From contig NZ_CP108938.1 of NCBI RefSeq assembly GCF_036347135.1, positions 1,364,001-1,428,000 of the forward strand: a stretch of DNA of 64,000 nt. Direction: 5' to 3'. The stretch is from Streptomyces sp. NBC_00775 (GTDB taxonomy: Bacteria; Actinomycetota; Actinomycetes; Streptomycetales; Streptomycetaceae). Every line of letters begins with the position of its first letter. Within the stretch, counting starts at the first letter, position 1. Shown one piece after another: positions 7,282-16,369 of this stretch. A program made the translations under genes and the position numbers. The notes beneath the pieces were generated by a model, which had not been told where the DNA came from, did no database searches, and worked only from the letters and a program-made list of their open reading frames with translations.

Positions 7282-9466
7282 ACTGCCCTGCGGGCCAGCC
7301 GGTGTTGGCGGTGATGTTGAGCCGCAGATAGCGCAGGCTCGTGCTGCTCGGCAGGGTCACGGTGACCGTGTTGCCGGTCGCCGGGTCGAAGCGGTAGCCG
7401 GCCGAGGCGACCACCGTCGAGTACGCCGAGCCGTCGGTGCTGCCCAGCACGGACAGGGTCTGGGTGCGCGCGCCCCAGGCCGAGGAGGGCGGCAGCTTCA
7501 GCACCAGCCTGCGGGCGGCCTGGGCCGAGCCGAGGTCGATGGTGAGGGCCTGCGGGAAGGCGTTGTTGGTGGACTCCCAGTAGGAGTTCGCGTCGCCGTC
7601 GACCGCTTTGCCGGGCGTGTAGACGTCCTGCGAGCCGGTCGCGGTGGCCGGGCGGCCCTTGGCCAGGTTGGCGTTCGGGTCCGGGGGCGGGTTGCCCTGG
7701 CCCGGCTGCGGCCAGGTCGAGCAGTCCGACCAGGTGCTGCTCCAGCCGGAGTTGCCGCCGCCGTCGGTGAGGTTGAAGGTGCCCGAGCCGGACGGATAGG
7801 GGCAGTTGTAGATGCCCGCCGAACCGACGCCGGTGGCCTGGACGTTGCTGAACTTCGCCGCGCCCTGCGCCTCGGCCTGGACGACGACCGTGCCGGTGTT
7901 CTGCACGCTCGCGCCACTCACCGTGACGCTGCCGGTCGAGTAGCCGTGACCGCCGCCGGACACGAACTCGAAGGCGCTGTAAGGGCTGTTGGTGATCGTC
8001 GTGTTGGTGATGTTGACCGTGGCGTTGATGGCGCTGTCGTACGAGTCGACGCGCAACGCACCCATCGGGTGGTTCCAGTTGGGGTTTATCGCACCGGTGC
8101 GGACGAGTGTGTTGCCGTCGACGGTGATGGTGCCGGCGAGAGGGGAGAACGGGTCGAGGAACTTCTGGTTGGAGATCGCGATGCCGCTGCCGAGGGCATT
8201 GGTGTCGGAGACCAGGTTGTTCTTGACCGCGATGTCGGTGCCGCCGTAGATCGCGATGCCGTTGGCCAGGTTCGGCTGGGTGATGGTGTTGTTCTCGAAG
8301 CTGCTGTTGGTGTCGGGCGAGTAGAGCGACCACATGGCGAGCGCGTCGTCGCCGTTGTTGCGCAGGAAGTTGTTCCGGACGCGGACACCGCGGGCGTTGC
8401 CGTTGAGGTTGAGGCCGTCGGCGGTGGTGTCGAGGATGCGGTTGCTCTCCACGACGAGGTTGTCGTTGTTGCCGGTCAGCCAGAGGCCCACCTTGAGGTG
8501 CTGGATCCACATGCCGGAGACGCTGGAGTTCGGCCCCAGTGAGCCGTTGACGAAGTTGTCCGGGTTGGAGTCGACGCGTTCGGTGACCTCCCCGATGACC
8601 GCGAAGTCCTTGATGTGGACGCCGCCTGAGGAGCTGGACTGGTCTATGAAGCGCGAGGTGTGCACGACCGAGTACCAGCTGCCGGCTCCCTGGAGCGTCA
8701 CGTTCTGGACACCGCTCAGGGACGAGGTGAGCCGGTAGTCGCCCGGCGGGATCCAGACCACTCCCCCTTGGGCCGCCGAGATGGCGTCGCGGAAGGCCTG
8801 GGTGGAGTCCCCCTGGCCGCTGGGGTCGGCTCCCTTGGAGGTGACGGAGACCGATCCGGCGGGCTGCGCGGCGGCACCGGCGACCTGCTCGAAGTCGGCG
8901 ACATCGACGGTGACTTGGGGGGAGGTGGCCTGGAAGGCGACCTTGTCGCCCGCCTGCACGTTCTGGCCGAGCAGCAGCCGGGCGTTGTCGAAGAGGTGAT
9001 GGGTCTTGGCTCCGGCGATCCAGGAGGTGTCGACGTACGAGTACTTGGAGGTGACGGCGAGCGTCTTGGCGAGCTTGGTGCCGTTGACGTAGACGTCGAG
9101 GGTGCCCGACTGGCCGTCGGGGACGCTGTACGACACGTTCACCGCGTTGGCCGCGCGCGGCACGGTGAACTCGACGCGCTGGCCGGCGGTCAGCCGAACG
9201 GCCTGCCGCCCGGAGGCCTCCGAGGCGAGGGTGCCCTGGGTGTAGTCGGGGCCGATCTTCGTGCCCGTGGAGGTGGCGGACTCGGCCTCGACCGAGGTGA
9301 AGGGCAGGTCGGCGCCCGCGGCCGTCACCGCGGAGTGGGCGGGGGCGGCACCGAGCATCCCGGCGGCGAGGGCGACGGCGGCAGCGCAGGCGAGTGGCAT
9401 GCGCCGGGTGGACCGCCGGGTAAGCCCGGCGAGTGGCATGCGCCTGACAGATCTGGTGCTGTGCAT
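7250..9466 (-). CDS. Secreted GH87-like alpha-1,3-glucanase/mycodextranase with F5/8 domain
   Basis: This is a 738-residue secreted polysaccharidase. It starts with a basic, twin-Arg-containing signal peptide of about 50 residues ending near GAAPAHSA. Residues ~55-185 form a CBM6/35-like beta-sandwich (VEAESATSTGTKIGP). Residues ~200-590 form a right-handed parallel beta-helix of the pectate-lyase/GH87 type (GGVVWIPPGDYRLTSSL, then many N-rich coils such as NGNARGVRVRNNFLRNNGDD). A Pro/Gly linker then leads to a discoidin-type CBM32 domain (LAKGRPATATGSQDVY). This order matches actinobacterial alpha-1,3-glucanases and mycodextranases. ATG at 9466 follows GAAGGG. It is the last gene of the alpha-glucan operon. 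A different beta-helix polysaccharidase cannot be ruled out. Confidence 0.7.
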   Translation of the reverse strand: MHSTRSVRRMPLAGLTRRSTRRMPLACAAAVALAAGMLGAAPAHSAVTAAGADLPFTSVEAESATSTGTKIGPDYTQGTLASEASGRQAVRLTAGQRVEFTVPRAANAVNVSYSVPDGQSGTLDVYVNGTKLAKTLAVTSKYSYVDTSWIAGAKTHHLFDNARLLLGQNVQAGDKVAFQATSPQVTVDVADFEQVAGAAAQPAGSVSVTSKGADPSGQGDSTQAFRDAISAAQGGVVWIPPGDYRLTSSLSGVQNVTLQGAGSWYSVVHTSRFIDQSSSSGGVHIKDFAVIGEVTERVDSNPDNFVNGSLGPNSSVSGMWIQHLKVGLWLTGNNDNLVVESNRILDTTADGLNLNGNARGVRVRNNFLRNNGDDALAMWSLYSPDTNSSFENNTITQPNLANGIAIYGGTDIAVKNNLVSDTNALGSGIAISNQKFLDPFSPLAGTITVDGNTLVRTGAINPNWNHPMGALRVDSYDSAINATVNITNTTITNSPYSAFEFVSGGGHGYSTGSVTVSGASVQNTGTVVVQAEAQGAAKFSNVQATGVGSAGIYNCPYPSGSGTFNLTDGGGNSGWSSTWSDCSTWPQPGQGNPPPDPNANLAKGRPATATGSQDVYTPGKAVDGDANSYWESTNNAFPQALTIDLGSAQAARRLVLKLPPSSAWGARTQTLSVLGSTDGSAYSTVVASAGYRFDPATGNTVTVTLPSSTSLRYLRLNITANTGWPAGQFSEVEAYLTS

Positions 9467-9519
9467 GTGCTGATCCCTTCGTGGTGGGGGTGCGGGATAG
9501 CGGTTGCGGTGTGGCGGTC

Positions 9520-11121
9520 TCAGGCGCGCAGCCAGACCGCCGTGTCCTGCGGGAGCAGCCCGTCGGCGTCCAACGGGCCACTGCTGAGCAGAAGTCGGGT
9601 GTGTTCCGGGAGCCCGGCCGGACGGTCGGTGAGATTGACGGCGCAGAGCAGACCGTCCGTGCGGCTGAAGGCGAGGACGCCGTCCGGTGCGGGCAGCCAG
9701 GTGAGCGGACCGTCGCCGAAGCCCGGTTCGCTGCGGCGGATGCGGAGCGCCGCACGGTAGAGGCTGAGCATCGAGCCGGGGTCCTCTGCCTGGCCGTCGG
9801 CCGCGTACGCGGGCCAGTCGGCGGGCTGGGGAAGCCAGGGCTCGCCGCCGAATCCGGCGTACGGGGCGTCGGTCGCCCACGGCAGCGGGACCCGGCACCC
9901 GTCGCGGCCGGGGTCCGTGCCGCCGGAGCGGAAGTGCATCGGGTCCTGGATGCTCCGGAGTGGCAACTCCACCTCGGGCAGGCCGAGTTCCTCGCCTTGG
10001 TAGACATAGACGGAACCGGGCAGCGCGAGCGAGAGCAGGGCGGCGGCGCGCGCCCGCCGGGTGCCGAGGGCGAGGTCGGTCGGGGTGCCGAAGGCCTTCG
10101 CGGCGAAGTCGAAGCCGGTGTCCGTGCGGCCGTAGCGGGTGACGGTGCGGGTCACGTCGTGGTTGCACAGCACCCAGGTGGCGGGCGCACCCACCGGAGC
10201 GTGCTCGGCGAGGGTCTCGTCGATCGACGTACGCAGTCGCCGCGCGTCCCAAGGGCAGGACAGGAAGGAGAAGTTGAAGGCGGTGTGCAGTTCGTCGGGG
10301 CGCAGATAACGGGCGAAGCGTTCGGTGTCCGGGAGCCAGACCTCGCCGACGAAGATGCCGTCGTAGGTGTCGGCGACCGCGCGCCAGGAGCGGTAGATGT
10401 CGTGGAGTTCGTCGCGGTCGACATACGGGTGCGGGTCGCGGCCCTCGACGAAGTCCGGCAGGTCCGGGTCCTTGGCGAGCAGCGCGGCCGAGTCGATGCG
10501 GACGCCCGCGACGCCCCGCTCGAACCAGAAGCGCAGGACGTCCTCGTGTTCCTGCCTGACCGCCGGGTGCGCCCAGTTGAGGTCGGGCTGCTCGGGGGTG
10601 AAGAGGTGGAGGTACCAGTCGCCGTCGGGGAGCCGGGTCCAGACCGGTTCGGCGGAGCCCGCGAACTGGGACGGCCAGTCGTTGGGCGGGAGTTCGCCGT
10701 GTTCGCCGCGTCCGGGTCGGAAGTGGAAGAGCTCGCGCTCGGGGCCTCCGGCCAAGGCGGCCTGGAACCAGGGGTGTTGTTCGGAGACGTGGTTCGGCAC
10801 GATGTCGACGAGGGTGCGGATGCCCAGCTCCCGTGCCTCGGCGATGAGTTTCTCCGCCTCGGCGAGCGTCCCGAAGGCCGGGTCGATCGCGCGGTAGTCG
10901 GCGACGTCGTAGCCGCCGTCGGCCATGGGCGAGAGGTACCAGGGGTTGAACCACAGGGCGTCCACGCCGAGTTCGGCGAGGTACGGGAGTCTGGCGCGGA
11001 CGCCCGCGAGGTCGCCGGTGCCGTCGCCGTCGCCGTCCGCGAAGCTGCGGACGTACACCTGGTAGATGACGGCGGAGCGCCACCACTGGTCCTGAACGCG
11101 AGCAGGGGAAAGCTGTCCCAC
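9520..11121 (-). CDS. GH13 alpha-glucosidase (oligo-1,6-glucosidase-like)
   Basis: This is a cytoplasmic 533-residue GH13 enzyme that releases glucose from the non-reducing end of alpha-gluco-oligosaccharides. The catalytic triad is visible: nucleophile D210 in GVRIDSAALL, acid/base E260 in FVGEVWLPD, and D322 in CNHDVTRT. It opens with WWRSAVIYQVYVRSFADGDG, typical of the alpha-glucosidase/oligo-1,6-glucosidase branch, and has no signal peptide. GTG at 11121 follows GAAAGG. Its place between the transporter genes and the secreted alpha-1,3-glucanase suggests it cleaves imported nigero- or isomalto-oligosaccharides. Confidence 0.85.
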   Translation of the reverse strand: MGQLSPARVQDQWWRSAVIYQVYVRSFADGDGDGTGDLAGVRARLPYLAELGVDALWFNPWYLSPMADGGYDVADYRAIDPAFGTLAEAEKLIAEARELGIRTLVDIVPNHVSEQHPWFQAALAGGPERELFHFRPGRGEHGELPPNDWPSQFAGSAEPVWTRLPDGDWYLHLFTPEQPDLNWAHPAVRQEHEDVLRFWFERGVAGVRIDSAALLAKDPDLPDFVEGRDPHPYVDRDELHDIYRSWRAVADTYDGIFVGEVWLPDTERFARYLRPDELHTAFNFSFLSCPWDARRLRTSIDETLAEHAPVGAPATWVLCNHDVTRTVTRYGRTDTGFDFAAKAFGTPTDLALGTRRARAAALLSLALPGSVYVYQGEELGLPEVELPLRSIQDPMHFRSGGTDPGRDGCRVPLPWATDAPYAGFGGEPWLPQPADWPAYAADGQAEDPGSMLSLYRAALRIRRSEPGFGDGPLTWLPAPDGVLAFSRTDGLLCAVNLTDRPAGLPEHTRLLLSSGPLDADGLLPQDTAVWLRA

Positions 11122-11184
11122 GGTGCCTGCCTTTCACTGGAGAGCGTGCCGTCAGCCCTTTCGCGCTGTCAGCCCTGGGTGCTG

Positions 11185-12060
11185 TCAGCCCTTGGTGCCG
11201 CCCGTGCTGATCCCGGCGATGATGTGCCGCTGGAACACCAGGAACATCACGACCATGGGGATGCTCGCGATCACCATCGCGGCGATGAGCACGGTCAGCG
11301 GGATGTTCTGGGACAGCTGGACGAGTGCCACGCTGATGGGCTGCTTGTCGGTGTCGGAGAAGACCATCAGCGGCCAGAGGAAGTCCTGCCAGACGGCGAC
11401 CAGGGCGAAGATCGACACGACTCCCAGGACGGGCCGGGACATCGGGAGCACGATCGACCACAGGGTGCGCAGCCGTCCGGCGCCGTCGATCTCGGCGGCC
11501 TCCAGGACATCGCGGGGGATCTGGTCGAAGAACCGCTTGAGCAGATAGAGGTTGAAGGCGTTGGCCACGGCGGGCAGCCAGATGCCGAGCGGGTCGTTGA
11601 GCAGACTGGTGTGGATCAGCGGCAGATCGGCGACGGTCAGGTACTTGGGTACGACCAGGGCCTGGGCCGGGACCATCAGCGTGGCGAGGATGCCGCCGAG
11701 GATCACCTTGCCGAAGGCGGGCTTCAGCTTGGAGAGGGCGTATGCGGCTGCCGTACAGAACACGAGTTGCAGCAGCCAGGCGCCGGTGGCCTGCACCACG
11801 GTGTTCCACAGGTGGGTGGGCAGGTCCATCAGGTCCCAGGCGTCGGTGTAGCCGCCGAGGCTCCAGTGCTGGGGAACCAGCGTCGGGGGTGTGCGCGCGA
11901 CCTCGTCCGGCGACTTCATGGCGCCGGTCACCATCCAGTAGACGGGGAAGAGGAAGGAGAGCGCGAAGAGCAGGACGACGCCCGCGAAGACGGTCCAGTA
12001 GAGGGCCTTGCCACGGGGGCGGGCGAGGGCGAGCGGCGAGACCAGGGTGCGGGTGCTCAT
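11185..12060 (-). CDS. Carbohydrate ABC importer permease, MalG-type
   Basis: This is a 291-residue membrane permease of the CUT1 sugar importer class. Six transmembrane helices are expected. The EAA loop LEAAEIDGAGRLRTLWSIVL precedes the usual VLGVVSIFALVAVWQDFLWP. ATG at 12060 overlaps the stop of the upstream permease by four bases. There is no ATPase gene in this operon; in Streptomyces such importers commonly share the MsiK ATPase encoded elsewhere. Confidence 0.85.
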   Translation of the reverse strand: MSTRTLVSPLALARPRGKALYWTVFAGVVLLFALSFLFPVYWMVTGAMKSPDEVARTPPTLVPQHWSLGGYTDAWDLMDLPTHLWNTVVQATGAWLLQLVFCTAAAYALSKLKPAFGKVILGGILATLMVPAQALVVPKYLTVADLPLIHTSLLNDPLGIWLPAVANAFNLYLLKRFFDQIPRDVLEAAEIDGAGRLRTLWSIVLPMSRPVLGVVSIFALVAVWQDFLWPLMVFSDTDKQPISVALVQLSQNIPLTVLIAAMVIASIPMVVMFLVFQRHIIAGISTGGTKG

Positions 12061-13025
12061 ACGTCCTCCCCTGCCGATCGGGTCAGCCGCAGATAGACCG
12101 CCGAGAAGGCGCTGAGCAGGACGAGCAGCATGACGCTCAAGGCACACGCCCCTCCGAAGTCGTTGTAGAGGAAGGCGTACTTGTAGATCAGGTACAGGAC
12201 CGTCACGGTCGCGTTCTCGGGTCCGCCGCCCGTGATCACGAAGGGCTCCGTGAACACCTGCATGGTGGCGATGATCTGAAGGAGCATCAGCATGAGGATG
12301 ATGAACCGGGTCTGCGGGATCGTCACATGGCGGATGCGCTGCCAGATGTTCGCGCCGTCCAGTTCGGCCGCCTCGTACAGCTCGCCGGGGATGCTCTGCA
12401 GGGCGGCCAGGTAGATGAGGACGGTGCCGCCGAGGTTGGCCCAGGTGGCGACGACGACCAGCGAGACGAGGGCGGTGTCGGCGCCGTTGGACCAGTTCGA
12501 GGTGGGCAGGTGCAGGTAGCGCAGCGCCTCGTTGGCGAGGCCCGCTCCGGGGTCGTAGAACCACTTCCACAGCAGGGCGCTGACCACCGGCGGGATCATC
12601 ACCGGCAGATAGACCACGACCCTGAAGAAGGCTTTGGCGTGCCGGAGTTCATTGAGCACCAGTGCCATCACGAAGGGGACGGCGAAGCCGATGAGCAGGG
12701 CGAGGAGGGTGAAGGTGAGGGTGTTGCGCCAGGCGGCAGTGAACTCCGGGTCGTGGAAGACGCGGGTGAAGTTGGCGGTGCCGACCCACTCGGCGCCGGA
12801 GCCGGGCGTGTACTTCTGGAAGGCGATCACGACCGCGCGGATCGCCGGGTACCAGGAGAACAGCGCGAAGCAGAGCAGGCCGCCGATCAGGAAGGCGTAG
12901 GCGCGGGACTGGTCGGCCAGGCGCCGGCGCCACGGACCCCCGGTCCGGCGCCCGGCCGACCGCGGCACCTCCGGCGCGCCGAGGGCGGCCGGAGGGAGCG
13001 CTACGGGCTTCGATGCGGTCTTCAT
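12057..13025 (-). CDS. Carbohydrate ABC importer permease, MalF-type
   Basis: This is a 322-residue CUT1 permease. It has a basic cytoplasmic N-terminus, a first helix around AYAFLIGGLLCFALFSWYPA and the EAA loop YEAAELDGANIWQRIRHVTI. It is the partner of the MalG-type permease with which it overlaps. ATG at 13025 lies eight bases after the stop of the binding-protein gene, so the three transport genes form one transcript. Confidence 0.85.
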   Translation of the reverse strand: MKTASKPVALPPAALGAPEVPRSAGRRTGGPWRRRLADQSRAYAFLIGGLLCFALFSWYPAIRAVVIAFQKYTPGSGAEWVGTANFTRVFHDPEFTAAWRNTLTFTLLALLIGFAVPFVMALVLNELRHAKAFFRVVVYLPVMIPPVVSALLWKWFYDPGAGLANEALRYLHLPTSNWSNGADTALVSLVVVATWANLGGTVLIYLAALQSIPGELYEAAELDGANIWQRIRHVTIPQTRFIILMLMLLQIIATMQVFTEPFVITGGGPENATVTVLYLIYKYAFLYNDFGGACALSVMLLVLLSAFSAVYLRLTRSAGEDV

Positions 13026-13033
13026 ACCCGGTG

Positions 13034-14374
13034 TCAGGCCCGGGCCAGGATCGAGTCGATCTTGCCGGAGGCGTCCTTCAGCAGCTGGTCGATGTCGGCG
13101 TCCTTCTTGGTGAGGACCGCGGAGACGGCGCTGTCGAGGACGGAGTAGATCTGCTGGGCCTGCGGCGGCTCGATCTTCATCTGGAGGCTCTGGTTGCCGT
13201 CGAGGAAGGCCTGGTAGTTCTCGACGGGCACATTGGCGTTGGCCTTCTTGACCTGCTGGTCCTTGGCGTCGGCGGCGCCGGTGAACAGGCGCGGCTCGGG
13301 CAGGCCCACGGGCGCGTTGTTCTGCTTGGCGCGGGCGTAGTCGCCGAGGAATCCCTTGCCGGGCGTCAGGAACATGTGGTCGAGCCACTTCAGGCCGGCC
13401 TTGATCTGTGCCGGGGTGTCGTTCTTGTTGAACATGTAGCCGTCGCCGCCGATGAGCGTGCCCTTGCCGCCCGGCATCGGGGCGAGTGCCAGGTCCTTGT
13501 AGTTGCCGCCCTTCTCCTTGACCAGGATCGGGATGTTGTCGGGCGCGGAGAGGTACATGCCGAGCTTGCCGGAGCCCATCATCTGCTGGACGTCATTGAT
13601 GACGAGGAGCTGTTTGCTGCCCATGGAGTTGTCGCTCCAGCGCATGTCCTTGAGGTTCTGCAGGACGGCCTTGCCCTCGGGGGTGTCGATGGTGGCCTTC
13701 TTGCCGTCCTCGCTGACGACGTTGCCGCCCTGCGAGTAGAGCTCGGCCGTGAAGTGCCAACCCCCCTGGTTCTGGGCGCTGTAGTCGGCGTAACCGACGG
13801 TGCCCTTGCCCAGCGCGGCGATCTTCTTGGCGTCGGCGCGCACCTCCTCCCAGGTCGCCGGAGGCTTGTCGGGGTCGAGGCCCGCCTGCTCGAAGAGCTT
13901 CTTGTTGTAGATCAGGCCCATCGAGTAGCCGGTGCGCGGGACGCCATAGATCTTGCCGTCGACGGTGTAGATGTCACGCAGCTGCTGCTGGATGGTGCCG
14001 TAGCTCTTGAGGTCCTTGACGTAACGGGTGATGTCGGCGGCCTGGTTGACGTCGACGACGTGCCCCGCGTCGGTGAAGTACGTGTAGAAGACGTCCTCCA
14101 TCTGGCCGCCGGCGAGTTTGGCGTCGAACGTCTTGGGGTCCTGACACGGGAACGCGTCGTGCGCGACGACGTCGATGTCCGGGTTGGCCTTCTCGAACGC
14201 CTTGATGTCGGCCTCGAAGAACGAGCGGTCGACCTTGGCGCTCTTGGGCGGCATGCAGTTGACGGTGATACGGGTCTTTCCGTCGGCCGTGTCGTCGCTC
14301 GAACCGCAGGCGGTGAGCGCGAGGGAGGACGCCATGAGCATGACGAAGGTACGGCGGAACCCGGTGCTTCTCAT
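13034..14374 (-). CDS. Sugar ABC importer substrate-binding lipoprotein
   Basis: This is the binding protein of the CUT1 importer, 446 residues. ATG at 14374 is preceded by AAAGGGG and starts a lipoprotein signal (MRSTGFRRTFVMLMASSLAL followed by TAC, with the Cys lipidated). The body has SBP_bac_1 features such as FFEADIKAFEKANPDIDVVA and PPATWEEVRADAKKIAALGK. A longer frame to 14473 lacks a signal and is not used. Given the downstream glucanase and GH13 enzyme, the ligand is probably an alpha-gluco-oligosaccharide such as nigerose or a longer alpha-1,3-oligomer. Confidence 0.85.
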   Translation of the reverse strand: MRSTGFRRTFVMLMASSLALTACGSSDDTADGKTRITVNCMPPKSAKVDRSFFEADIKAFEKANPDIDVVAHDAFPCQDPKTFDAKLAGGQMEDVFYTYFTDAGHVVDVNQAADITRYVKDLKSYGTIQQQLRDIYTVDGKIYGVPRTGYSMGLIYNKKLFEQAGLDPDKPPATWEEVRADAKKIAALGKGTVGYADYSAQNQGGWHFTAELYSQGGNVVSEDGKKATIDTPEGKAVLQNLKDMRWSDNSMGSKQLLVINDVQQMMGSGKLGMYLSAPDNIPILVKEKGGNYKDLALAPMPGGKGTLIGGDGYMFNKNDTPAQIKAGLKWLDHMFLTPGKGFLGDYARAKQNNAPVGLPEPRLFTGAADAKDQQVKKANANVPVENYQAFLDGNQSLQMKIEPPQAQQIYSVLDSAVSAVLTKKDADIDQLLKDASGKIDSILARA

Positions 14375-14469
14375 CGGTGGACCCCTTTGGGCAGGAGCGA
14401 GGAAGGCCCACGGCGGCACGCGGGGAGCGCACGCCGCCGTGTCTGGCGCCGCACACTCAAGCACCGCCG

Positions 14470-14488
14470 ACATCTGTCCGCAAGATGT
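14470..14488. promoter_or_regulatory. inverted repeat upstream of the sugar-binding-protein gene
   Basis: ACATCT (14470-14475) and AGATGT (14483-14488) flank GTCCGCA. On the minus strand the centre reads ATCTTGCGG, which shares CTTGCG with the LacI-gene operator cluster at 15542-15574. It lies about 100 bases before the binding-protein start, between lacI and the operon, and is a plausible second LacI site. Confidence 0.35.
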
Positions 14489-14526
14489 CGCGCAGAATCT
14501 GTAATTATTTGACAGCCGACCGGATC

Positions 14527-15537
14527 TCAGTGGCGGGGAGCTTGCGCGGTGGACCCTCGCACCACCAACTCAGGCTCGAACAGCAGCTCTTCGGCGGTGA
14601 CACTGCTCCCGCCGATCTGCGCGTTGAGCAACTCCACCGCGGCGCGCCCCATGGCCTCGATGGGCTGACGAACCGTGGTCAGCGGGGGTTCGGTGCAGTT
14701 CATGAAGGCGGAGTCGTCGTAGCCGACGACCGACACATCGGCCGGCACCACGAGCCCCTTGCGCCGGGCCGCGCGTACCGCGCCGAGCGCCAAGGGGTCG
14801 CTGGCGCAGATGATGCCCGTGACGCCCCGCTCCAGCAGCCGCGTCGCGGCCGCCTGGCCGCCCTCCAGGGAGAACATCGAGCGCGCCACGTGATCGTCGG
14901 GCAGCTCGACACCGCCGGCCGAGGCCAGCGCACGCGCCGCCGCCAGCTTCCGCTGCGACGGCATGTGATCGCCCGGGCCGAGGACGAACCCGATGCGCTC
15001 GTGGCCGAGCGAGGTCAGGTGGCGCCAGGCCTGTTCGACCGCCACGGCGTCGTCGCAGGAGACACAGGGGAAGCCCAGATGCTCGATCGCCGCGTTGACC
15101 AGCACCACCGGGATGTTGCGGTCCGCGAGCCGCCGGTAGTGGTCGTGCGGCGCGTCGGCCTGCGCGTACAGACCGCCCGCGAACACCACGCCGGAGACCT
15201 GCTGCTGGAGCAACAGGTCGACATAGTCCGCCTCGGAGACACCGCCCTTGGTCTGCGTGCACAGGACCGGGGTGAGCCCGAGCTGCGCGAGCGCCCCGCC
15301 GATCACCTCGGCGAACGCCGGGAAGATCGGGTTCTGCAGCTCGGGCAGCACGAGGCCCACGAGCCGCGCGCGTTCACCGCGCAGCTGCGTGGGCCTCTCG
15401 TAGCCGAGGACGTCGAGGGCGGAGAGCACCGCCTGCCGGGTGGCGTCGGAGACTCCGGGCTTGCCGTTGAGCACCCGGCTGACCGTGGCCTCACTGACTC
15501 CGACCTTCTTGGCCACCTGAGCAAGTCGTCGCGTCAT
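14527..15537 (-). CDS. LacI-family transcriptional regulator
   Basis: This 336-residue regulator has an N-terminal LacI helix-turn-helix and hinge (RLAQVAKKVGVSEATVSRVL, residues 4-23) and a periplasmic-binding-like effector domain. It is encoded just upstream of, and in the same direction as, the alpha-glucan transport and hydrolase genes. It should repress them until the imported oligosaccharide binds. GCAAG/CTTGC repeats directly upstream of its own start suggest autoregulation. Confidence 0.9.
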   Translation of the reverse strand: MTRRLAQVAKKVGVSEATVSRVLNGKPGVSDATRQAVLSALDVLGYERPTQLRGERARLVGLVLPELQNPIFPAFAEVIGGALAQLGLTPVLCTQTKGGVSEADYVDLLLQQQVSGVVFAGGLYAQADAPHDHYRRLADRNIPVVLVNAAIEHLGFPCVSCDDAVAVEQAWRHLTSLGHERIGFVLGPGDHMPSQRKLAAARALASAGGVELPDDHVARSMFSLEGGQAAATRLLERGVTGIICASDPLALGAVRAARRKGLVVPADVSVVGYDDSAFMNCTEPPLTTVRQPIEAMGRAAVELLNAQIGGSSVTAEELLFEPELVVRGSTAQAPRH

Positions 15538-15541
15538 GCGC

Positions 15542-15574
15542 GCAAGAATAGCGCAAGAAATGCAAGCCGCTTGC
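15542..15574. promoter_or_regulatory. LacI operator cluster (GCAAG repeats)
   Basis: A perfect palindrome GCAAGCCGCTTGC (15562-15574) is followed toward the gene by two more GCAAG half-sites at 15553-15557 and 15542-15546. The half-sites are spaced roughly one helical turn apart and end just before the lacI start codon. This is the expected form of a LacI autoregulatory operator. Confidence 0.6.
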
Positions 15575-15630
15575 GTAATGGAACAAGCGTCAGGAGGACT
15601 CCCCCACCGCGATCCGCGCCGCAGGGATCT

Positions 15631-16320
15631 CTAACGAGCCGCCCAGAGACCGCGGACATGGCCGAGGTGGCGGGTCATCACTTCTCGTACGGCGGCCTCG
15701 TCACGGGCCAGGAGCGCGTCGAGGAGTTCGAGGTGCTCCTCCGCGGAGGACTGCAAGCGGCCCGCCTCGACCAGGGCGTTGAGCCCGTAGAGGCGGGACC
15801 GCTTGCGCAGGTCGCCGACGACCTCGACCAGGTGGGCGTTGCCCGCGAGGGCGAGCAGGCCGAGGTGGAAGCGGATGTCGGCCTCGACGTAGGCGATGAG
15901 GTCGCCGGCCGCCGCCGCGGTCACGATCTCCCGGGCGGCCGGGCGCAACGCCTCCAGAGAGACGGCGTCCGCGGTGGTGGCCAGCTCCACCACGGTGGGG
16001 ATCTCGATGAGCGAACGGATGTGGGTGTACTCGTCGAGCTGCTTCTCGGAGACCGCGGTGACCCGGAAGCCCTTGTTGGGCACCGTGTCCACCAGGCCCT
16101 CCTTGGCGAGGTCGAGCATGGCCTCGCGCACCGGCGTCGCCGACACACCGAAGCGGGCGGCGAGCGTCGGCGCGGAGTAGACCTCGCCGGCGCGCAGCTC
16201 GCCCGCGATCAGCGCGGCCCGCAGCGCGTCGGCGACGCGCTCGCGATAGCTGCTCTTCTTTCCCCCCAGCGTGGGCAGGGCGGGAGCGGCGGAGGGTGCG
16301 CTGCTGCGCTGGGCGGCCAT
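15631..16320 (-). CDS. GntR/FCD regulator of hydroxyproline catabolism
   Basis: This is a 229-residue GntR-family regulator. The winged helix spans residues ~25-90 (ALIAGELRAGEVYSAPTLAA, then RFGVSATPVREAMLDLAKEG) and an all-helical FCD effector domain follows. ATG at 16320 follows GAGGAG. It lies directly downstream of the epimerase gene but has its own upstream gap containing a 12-bp motif also found at the other two hydroxyproline promoter regions. It is therefore the likely regulator of the whole catabolic set; the effector is probably hydroxyproline or a downstream metabolite. Confidence 0.8.
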   Translation of the reverse strand: MAAQRSSAPSAAPALPTLGGKKSSYRERVADALRAALIAGELRAGEVYSAPTLAARFGVSATPVREAMLDLAKEGLVDTVPNKGFRVTAVSEKQLDEYTHIRSLIEIPTVVELATTADAVSLEALRPAAREIVTAAAAGDLIAYVEADIRFHLGLLALAGNAHLVEVVGDLRKRSRLYGLNALVEAGRLQSSAEEHLELLDALLARDEAAVREVMTRHLGHVRGLWAAR

Positions 16321-16369
16321 GGGGAGTCTCCTCGTACGGGCCGATCCGTCGTCTCCTCGCACCGGCCAT

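Noticed and set aside
7250..11809. A 1519-codon open frame on the minus strand that runs through the GH87 gene and on through the GH13 gene region
   Set aside because: Only the 7250-9466 part has a signal peptide, recognisable domains and a ribosome-binding site. Upstream of 9466 the frame is Arg/Pro-rich antisense or out-of-frame noise over the GH13 gene, as expected at very high GC.
9481..12096. An 871-codon plus-strand frame over the GH13 and permease genes
   Set aside because: It has no recognisable domain and runs antisense across three well-supported genes.
13034..14374. The two CUT1 sugar importers as broken systems because no ATPase is encoded
   Set aside because: Streptomyces sugar importers commonly share one MsiK-type ATPase encoded elsewhere, so lack of a local ATPase is normal.
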